From a virus: a stretch of DNA of 64,000 nucleotides. Below are positions 60,219 through 64,000 of this stretch, piece after piece. Each line of letters begins with the position of its first letter. The stretch's first letter is position 1. A model generated the notes under the pieces. The model saw only the letters and a list, made by a program, of their open reading frames with translations. It did no database searches and was not told the DNA's origin. Made by a program: the position numbers and the translations under genes. The stretch covers positions 100,718 to 164,717 of the IMG/VR virus record IMGVR_UViG_3300032242_000818. One strand, 5' to 3'.

Positions 60219-60219
60219 A

Positions 60220-60567
60220 TCAATTTCTTCGCATAGTTGCGATTTCTAGTGCTTCTTGATCAGAGAAAACTGGAACTGCATTTGACTTATGCATAGTACC
60301 AATACCTTTGATTTTATCGCCTGTATAAACTGGATTTGGTTTTAACGCACATGGTCCACCAGTGAATGGAAGACTCGGAATCTTAGGTGTCTCACGACAA
60401 GCAGGTTTTCCAAGTGAGTATACCTCGCTGAGTGATTGTGGTTTTGAAACAATCGTCTTTGCTGGATACTTCTTTTTTAACGCTTCCCAACTTGCATCTA
60501 ACTCACGTTGTTTTGCGTTGGGCTTACGTTTCTTTGATTTTCCTGGCGATGTAAAAATCATTTGCAT
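60220..60567 (-). CDS. Conserved hypothetical protein (PSLPFTGGPC family)
   Basis: 115 residues from ATG at 60567; a longer frame begins at 60618 but would overlap the promoter, so the downstream start is preferred. The sequence has a basic N-terminus (SPGKSKKRKPNAKQREL), WEALKKKYPA, and the conserved C-terminal block ETPKIPSLPFTGGPCALKPN with GDKIKGIGTMHKSNAVPVFS and DQEALEIATMRR. I associate this with a protein conserved in marine T4-like phages of unknown function. It is not obviously enzymatic. Confidence 0.65.
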   Translation of the reverse strand: MQMIFTSPGKSKKRKPNAKQRELDASWEALKKKYPAKTIVSKPQSLSEVYSLGKPACRETPKIPSLPFTGGPCALKPNPVYTGDKIKGIGTMHKSNAVPVFSDQEALEIATMRRN

Positions 60568-60601
60568 AATGTAGTCATCAAAAGTAGTTAACACAGTATA
60601 T

Positions 60602-60630
60602 ATTATACCCCAATTCAAAATAAAAGTAAA
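60602..60630 (-). promoter_or_regulatory. Sigma-70-like promoter for the PSLPFTGGPC protein
   Basis: -35 TTTACT (60625-60630), 17-base spacer, -10 TATAAT (60602-60607) on the minus strand. The -35 lies on the T-rich side of the hairpin at 60630-60650, so terminator and promoter share sequence. Confidence 0.6.
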
Positions 60631-60650
60631 GGGATATTTTGTAATCCCCT
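60616..60650 (-). terminator. Possible terminator after the small-gene operon
   Basis: On the minus strand GGGGATTAC, an AAA-rich loop and ATCCC are followed by a T-rich stretch (TTTACTTTTATTTT). The stem is short (five to six pairs), so it may be weak. It separates the 60664-62137 operon from the next promoter. Confidence 0.5.
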
Positions 60651-60663
60651 CAACTTTATAGGG

Positions 60664-60873
60664 TTATTTCGCCTTTGCAGCGTATACGGTACACATAGTA
60701 TTTTGAGGAGAATAAGCACATTTTACTGCAACAGGATCGATTCCCTTAACAATTGCAGATTCAATATTACGCTCCATAGATTTTAATTCTGCGTATTGAT
60801 TATGAGCCATCGCACCAATTAAAGTAATTATACCAATAGTTACTGCAATAATAAATGTTTTTTCATTACTCAT
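60664..60873 (-). CDS. Small membrane protein
   Basis: 69 residues from ATG at 60873, chosen because AAGGAG lies six bases upstream; the frame extends to 60906. A hydrophobic segment (FIIAVTIGIITLIGAMA) follows a short N-terminus. The remainder has YAELKSMERNIESAIVKGID and PVAVKCAYSPQNTMCTVYAA, with two Cys that could pair in the periplasm. Function unknown; similar small proteins accompany T4-like cyanophage genomes. Confidence 0.65.
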   Translation of the reverse strand: MSNEKTFIIAVTIGIITLIGAMAHNQYAELKSMERNIESAIVKGIDPVAVKCAYSPQNTMCTVYAAKAK

Positions 60874-60899
60874 AGTTTCTCCTTTTTTACGATCGTAAT

Positions 60900-61091
60900 C
60901 TACCATGATCCATCATCCAATACTGCTCTAACAGTTACTGGACCGATATTTAAATAAAATCCATAGTATGCTGGATCCATATCAGTTGGTGTTTGAAAAG
61001 ATCCACCAACTCTCCAGTGATATGGATTTAGTGCAAAACTAATCCATACTCCAGAATATTTGCAGTAATCAAGCAAGGTCTTTAATGTCAT
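60900..61091 (-). CDS. Small protein overlapping clpP-like gene
   Basis: 63 residues from ATG at 61091, preceded by GGGA eight bases upstream; it overlaps the ClpP-like end by about 23 bases. Aromatic-rich: LLDYCKYSGVWISFALNPYH, WRVGGSFQTPTDMDPAYYGF and YLNIGPVTVRAVLDDGSW. Probably a small beta-fold protein. Family unknown. Confidence 0.55.
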   Translation of the reverse strand: MTLKTLLDYCKYSGVWISFALNPYHWRVGGSFQTPTDMDPAYYGFYLNIGPVTVRAVLDDGSW

Positions 61092-61572
61092 CGCATAATC
61101 CCAATTTCTTTGCTTCAATTGCGCTTAACCAAATATCTTGAGGTGGCAATAATACCTCACGAATCTTCGCTTCAGATAATCCAGTACACTTCTTATAATG
61201 CGCAATCATTTTCTTTGTAGTTAAATCAAACTCTTTAACTTGCGCAAATAATTCATGCTCTTTACCAAACGCACCCCATGAATATTGATGACTCAAGATA
61301 GAAGTATTTGGAGTAAGTAAACGATGACCTTTTGCACCAGCAATAAAAATCATAAGACCAGCAGAAGCAACTTGCCCAAGACCAATTGTTCTAACTGGAA
61401 TTGCAGAACCTTTTATCGTATCAATTAATGCAAATGCAGCATTAAGATCACCACCTGGACTTGTAATAATTAAATTAAGTAACTCAGGTGGTTCTTCAGA
61501 AAAGTTTGCTTCAAAAATCCACTCAACAGCAGTCTTAACACTAGTCAGCGTTATTTCTTCCATCAAGAGCAT
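61069..61572 (-). CDS. ClpP-like serine protease
   Basis: About 167 residues from Met at 61572 (alternative Met at 61563; the frame opens at 61665 inside the upstream gene). Catalytic features of ClpP: LIITSPGGDLNAAFALIDTI strand-helix, nucleophile Ser in GQVASAGLMIF, His in NTSILSHQYSWG, and Asp in PPQDIWLSAIEAKKLGL. Phage ClpP-like proteases are known in marine T4-like phages and in prohead maturation of other phages, where they act without the host ATPase. Here the head already has gp21, so a role in degrading host or phage proteins is more likely. It overlaps the hydrolase gene. Confidence 0.82.
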   Translation of the reverse strand: MLLMEEITLTSVKTAVEWIFEANFSEEPPELLNLIITSPGGDLNAAFALIDTIKGSAIPVRTIGLGQVASAGLMIFIAGAKGHRLLTPNTSILSHQYSWGAFGKEHELFAQVKEFDLTTKKMIAHYKKCTGLSEAKIREVLLPPQDIWLSAIEAKKLGLCDDIKDLA

Positions 61573-62137
61573 AAAAGAATGTCTTGAATGTTCTTCCTTC
61601 AGCTGCAGATTCATTTTTGTCATCATAGTATTTACCACTTTCTTTATAAAAAATATGTCTACCAATTACGGTAGTCTTTTCGAGTTTCCATCTTGGATTA
61701 ACGTAATCTGCGTGATAGTATAACGCACCTTTTGTTATGTCTTTTAGATTTTCATAGTTAGCATAAACATAAACTGCCACATTCTTAGCATCTTCATAAA
61801 CATCTCTGTTTCGTATAGAAACATTTTGGCAGAACCACGAAAACTGACAAACTGAAGTTGTCTTTTGTTTAACAACTCCGCATATATCTTTTGGGAATCT
61901 AGGATCCTGAGTCCTATTGAGTGTAACAAGAGCAACTGCTTCTTTACCTTCTCTGGCTTCATAACCAGCCTCATGGTAAATATTTTGAGCAAGGCAATCG
62001 ATTTGTTTTTGAGTTTCTTTAGTTAGTTGATTATAACTTACATCGAGTAGAATAGAATCTGAAAACGCATTCTTTGTTAATAATATAATACTGAATAACA
62101 ACAATAATATTGGTATGTATATACGATATGTACGCAT
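61541..62137 (-). CDS. SleB/CwlJ-like cell-wall hydrolase with N-terminal signal or anchor
   Basis: 198 residues from ATG at 62137 (AAGGAGAAC ribosome binding site; frame opens at 62173). N-terminal YRIYIPILLLLFSIILL is a signal peptide or signal-anchor. The mature part has the Hydrolase_2 pattern: DCLAQNIYHEAGYEAREGKE, AVALVTLNRTQDPRFPKDIC, VCQFSWFC, and GALYYHADYVNPRW. Family members are lytic transglycosylase-like. It is a good candidate endolysin. Because the export signal is present, it may act as a signal-arrest-release lysin controlled by the holin at 54260. Confidence 0.82.
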   Translation of the reverse strand: MRTYRIYIPILLLLFSIILLTKNAFSDSILLDVSYNQLTKETQKQIDCLAQNIYHEAGYEAREGKEAVALVTLNRTQDPRFPKDICGVVKQKTTSVCQFSWFCQNVSIRNRDVYEDAKNVAVYVYANYENLKDITKGALYYHADYVNPRWKLEKTTVIGRHIFYKESGKYYDDKNESAAEGRTFKTFFYALDGRNNAD

Positions 62138-62151
62138 ATGTTCTCCTTTAA

Positions 62152-62178
62152 AAGAAGGCAGGTGCGCGAACACCTGCC
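62152..62178 (-). terminator. Rho-independent terminator after the 62189-62473 gene
   Basis: Minus strand GGCAGGTG, a TTCGCG loop, and CACCTGCC are followed by TTCTTTT. Eight G/C-rich pairs make it strong. It lies 15 bases upstream of the cell-wall hydrolase ATG, so its ribosome binding site sits immediately after the T-run. Confidence 0.85.
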
Positions 62179-62188
62179 CAATTCCCTA

Positions 62189-62473
62189 TCAGGTGGACTT
62201 TTTGCTAGTAGTCTTTGTATCTAGTGGGATGTTTGAAACATTTGAAACAAAACCATTAAGGGTTTGAGCCTTGGCAATTATTTCTGTTTCGGATGGGTAG
62301 GCTGGAAATCCTGGATGTTCAGGTAACTCGCCACCATTGATTTTAGCAACTTCAAGTTTTGCATGCCAACTATTGCTAATTACTTCACGCTTACCGTAAT
62401 ATTCATCGTTAAGCATGTCTTTCGCCATTTTTAGTAGTTCAAGGCGAATCTCGAACGGAGTCATGTTAGACAT
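62189..62473 (-). CDS. Conserved helical protein of marine T4-like phages
   Basis: 94 residues from ATG at 62473 (AAAGGGAC ribosome binding site; frame opens at 62533). MTPFEIRLELLKMAKDMLND, EYYGKREVISNSWHAKLEVA and PGFPAYPSETEIIAKAQTLN match a small protein conserved in T4-like marine phages. Function unknown. It has a late box at 62542-62549 and a strong terminator, hence is a monocistronic late gene. Confidence 0.68.
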   Translation of the reverse strand: MSNMTPFEIRLELLKMAKDMLNDEYYGKREVISNSWHAKLEVAKINGGELPEHPGFPAYPSETEIIAKAQTLNGFVSNVSNIPLDTKTTSKKST

Positions 62474-62541
62474 AAATGTCCCTTTCTGTGTTGTGTGTAA
62501 AAATGAAGGTTTTATTGGGAACCTACAACCCACTGTATCTA

Positions 62542-62549
62542 TTATTTAG
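62542..62549 (-). promoter_or_regulatory. Late promoter motif CTAAATAA
   Basis: Minus strand CTAAATAA lies about 70 bases before the ATG at 62473, a longer leader than at other late boxes. The leader contains GGGTTGTAGGTTCCC, which could fold weakly. Confidence 0.5.
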
Positions 62550-62555
62550 GAAGAA

Positions 62556-62744
62556 TTATTTCTTCTCTTCAGCTTTTTTCTTTGGAGTTGGTTTTGGTGA
62601 CTTTGGAGCAGGTGGGCAATTACCTTTCTTATCCTTAGTTACACAATTTGGTTGATCTTTTGCTGGTTCAGCTGCATATGTAGCAGTCTCAAAACAAACT
62701 ACTGACCAAATTAAAATATTAAAAGCAATTAAAAATTTTTTCAT
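62556..62744 (-). CDS. Small secreted Lys/Pro-rich peptide
   Basis: 62 residues. Signal peptide MKKFLIAFNILIWSVVCFET then ATYAAEP gives a likely cut after the TYAA region. The mature part PAKDQPNCVTKDKKGNCPPA with PKSPKPTPKKKAEEKK is basic and Pro-rich, with two Cys. It overlaps the upstream gene by four bases (ATGA-type). It could be periplasmic; a spanin-like role is possible but no lipobox or partner was identified. Confidence 0.6.
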   Translation of the reverse strand: MKKFLIAFNILIWSVVCFETATYAAEPAKDQPNCVTKDKKGNCPPAPKSPKPTPKKKAEEKK

Positions 62745-63262
62745 TTTTTGTCCCTTATGAAATTAAAAGTTACTTCAGGATAATCATTTTGGAGTTTATC
62801 CCAGTTCAACCTCCAATTTACTATTCGTTGTTGTTCAGAATCTGGATTAAAATCATACACCAACGTATTAGTAAAACTCTCAACAGTATCCTCGAACATT
62901 GAGTCAACCCCAAATATATCAAGTTCTGTGTAATCATTTTCGCACATAACCAATGCAGCAACATGACCAGCAGAATAAAATTCAGGATAGTCTGGCATCA
63001 AATCAATAAACAGATTATTGTCAATTATATAGTTTCTAAACCGAATCTCATCAGCAGTACGCCATGCTCTAGTTGTAAAAAAAGCTGGACAAGAAATCAG
63101 TTTAGGATCTCCTACCCAGCGATGTATTACATTACCATCAAGTATAACTGTAGAATTAACTTTAGTCCAAGGTATATTACAACCAATAGTATAATTATAC
63201 TTTAAATTTTCATTAAAAGCAAATCTACTTGGACCATTGCAAACTACTGCAGCCTTCATCAA
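62741..63262 (-). CDS. Putative sugar-nucleotide/DUF115-like enzyme
   Basis: 173 residues. It starts MMKAAVVCNGPSRFAFNENL, a pattern seen in DUF115/MptE-like and phage glycosyltransferase-type proteins (VVxNGPSR), then YTIGCNIPWTKVNSTVILDG and AALVMCENDYTELDIFGVDS. It may modify LPS or DNA precursors; no catalytic residue can be confirmed. It lies between the outer-membrane barrel and the secreted peptide, so an envelope-directed cassette is plausible. Confidence 0.55.
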   Translation of the reverse strand: MMKAAVVCNGPSRFAFNENLKYNYTIGCNIPWTKVNSTVILDGNVIHRWVGDPKLISCPAFFTTRAWRTADEIRFRNYIIDNNLFIDLMPDYPEFYSAGHVAALVMCENDYTELDIFGVDSMFEDTVESFTNTLVYDFNPDSEQQRIVNWRLNWDKLQNDYPEVTFNFIRDKK

Positions 63263-63826
63263 TTAGAACGAACGAGTGTAAGCAACGTAAGTAGTGTTAT
63301 TAGCACCATCACCACGTAGGCGATCGTAACCAACAGTAACTTTATCTTTTGCAGTTACATTGTAACCTAGTGCATAACGCATTGTGCGCGATTGATCAGC
63401 GTTGGCATCACCTTGGTATGCATCACGATAACGCAATGCTACACGAGCAGTAATATCACCAAACTTAGCATTAACACCTGGCTCCAAAGAATAGTATGTA
63501 AAATCATTTACACCAGACTTTTGTTTAATACCAGTAGCAACACGTAGGTCAGCAGCAACAACAGAAGTTAATTCATACTTGCCAGTTAAACCTGCTTCAT
63601 AACGATTTGTAACAGCATTTGTTGTATCACCAACTGTGGTATAAATACCAGCGTCTACTGCGAATGTATCATTGATAGCAGTTTTTGCTGCAAAATTAAC
63701 GATATGATTTTGTGCTGTATTTGGAACCAAAGGTTGAACACCCCAAGTTGCCGTTACTGAAGACTGAGCAGAAGCAACACCTGCGAAAGCAAGCAAAGTT
63801 GCTAGAAGAACAATTTTAATTTTCAT
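63263..63826 (-). CDS. Outer-membrane beta-barrel protein (phage-encoded)
   Basis: 187 residues. Signal peptide MKIKIVLLATLLAFAGVASA with cleavage after ASA. The rest alternates hydrophobic and polar residues in beta-strands (ATWGVQPLVPNT, NIVNFAAKTAIN-like, ARVALRYRDAYQGDANADQS, MRYALGYNVTAKDKVTVGYD) and ends TYVAYTRSF, a C-terminal Phe barrel signal. A phage-encoded outer-membrane protein could replace or mask a host receptor (superinfection exclusion) or change permeability. It stands directly after the tmRNA segment; the ribosome binding site is AAAAGGG. Confidence 0.75.
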   Translation of the reverse strand: MKIKIVLLATLLAFAGVASAQSSVTATWGVQPLVPNTAQNHIVNFAAKTAINDTFAVDAGIYTTVGDTTNAVTNRYEAGLTGKYELTSVVAADLRVATGIKQKSGVNDFTYYSLEPGVNAKFGDITARVALRYRDAYQGDANADQSRTMRYALGYNVTAKDKVTVGYDRLRGDGANNTTYVAYTRSF

Positions 63827-63850
63827 TTATAATACCCTTTTAAGTTAAAT

Positions 63851-64000
63851 GGTAGGTTATTCTGTTACGAGGAAACCTACCGAAACCCTAAGCAGTGTTT
63901 AGGCTGCTAATGCGAACTGTGCGTCGTTTGCGTTTACGTTGTTTTAGTTTTTACATCTACTCTGATGAGTTGTCCACTTCTGTACTTGTTGCCCTGTCGA
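63851..64000 (-). ncRNA. ssrA: tmRNA (ssrA) coding half, partial at window edge; probably permuted
   Basis: Minus strand from the window edge reads TCGACAGGGCAACAAG, matching the D-loop region GATTCGACGGG of bacterial tmRNA. Next, ACTC-CATC-GAGT-GATG forms a small pseudoknot (PK1). The tag frame follows: resume codon GCA (63929-63931) to TAA (63899-63901), encoding ANDAQFALAA. CCTAA-loop-TTAGG then forms the stop-codon helix (63886-63903), and GGTAGGTT-loop-AACCTACC (63851-63881) a second helix. The outer-membrane gene starts 25 bases later. PK2-4 and the T-arm/acceptor half are therefore absent downstream. Only about 20 bases of the 5' end lie outside. This is expected of a circularly permuted, two-piece tmRNA. 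Confidence 0.85.

Noticed and set aside
1-64000. tRNA genes
   Set aside because: I looked for T-arm GGTTCRANTCC-type motifs in the gaps on both strands and saw none; a tRNA search tool should confirm.

Overview
The window is a contiguous piece of a large, AT-rich, T4-like myovirus genome (marine/freshwater T4 superfamily). It carries nearly the whole virion module: capsid gp20-21-22-23-67, neck gp13-14-15, tail gp18-19, terminase gp16-17, and baseplate gp4/5/6/8/25/26/27/48/51/53/54, with PAAR and tape measure. It also carries part of the replication and late-transcription set: gp32, gp33, gp55, gp59, UvsW and UvsY. The host cannot be read directly. A Gram-negative host is suggested by the muralytic tail domains and by an encoded outer-membrane beta-barrel. 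The tmRNA tag at the right edge (ANDAQFALAA) looks beta/gamma-proteobacterial; a betaproteobacterium is my inference only.

Layout. 1-2.9 kb (minus): late sigma gp55, an Sm-like protein, UvsW and UvsY, under promoters with host sigma-70 type -35/-10 boxes. 2.9-16.6 kb (minus): the head-neck-tail block from a tube-like protein and gp23 back through gp13. 16.6-31.9 kb (minus): an accessory fibre region with several low-complexity, GT-rich fibre proteins. It contains a radical SAM/SPASM enzyme, an unknown protein, and a fibre whose only cysteines form a C-terminal [15 protein letters not shown] tail. 31.9-52.4 kb (minus): large virion protein (DUF4815-like), gp8, gp7-like, gp6, gp25, PAAR, gp5 with two muralytic domains, gp27-like, gp53 and gp48. 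52.4-57.8 kb (plus): gp4, gp2-like, gp54, holin, gp16, gp26/gp51 with a probable -1 frameshift, and the tape measure. 57.8-60.2 kb (minus): gp32, gp59 and gp33 under a strong sigma-70 promoter. 60.2-63.8 kb (minus): small conserved genes, a ClpP-like protease, a SleB-like cell-wall hydrolase, a secreted peptide, a nucleotide-sugar-enzyme-like protein and an outer-membrane barrel. 63.85-64 kb (minus): most of the coding half of a tmRNA, cut by the window edge. Its 3' half is absent where a one-piece tmRNA would have it, so a permuted two-piece tmRNA is predicted.

How it works together. Sigma-70-like promoters drive recombination/replication genes and the gp55 and gp33 late-transcription factors. 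Late motifs (C/A/T)(T/A)TAAATA precede most structural operons, as expected for gp55/gp33 control. Hairpin terminators follow gp23, the tape measure/gp32 junction, the 261-aa gene ahead of the radical SAM gene, and two small-gene operons. No tRNA gene or CRISPR array was seen, and no gene-free stretch exceeds 300 bases.

The best candidates for something undescribed are: (1) the radical SAM/SPASM enzyme beside a Cys-tailed fibre, suggesting a RiPP-like post-translational modification of a phage fibre; (2) the phage tmRNA with a probably permuted structure; (3) three families of small beta-rich modules copied between unrelated neck, sheath, baseplate and fibre proteins.
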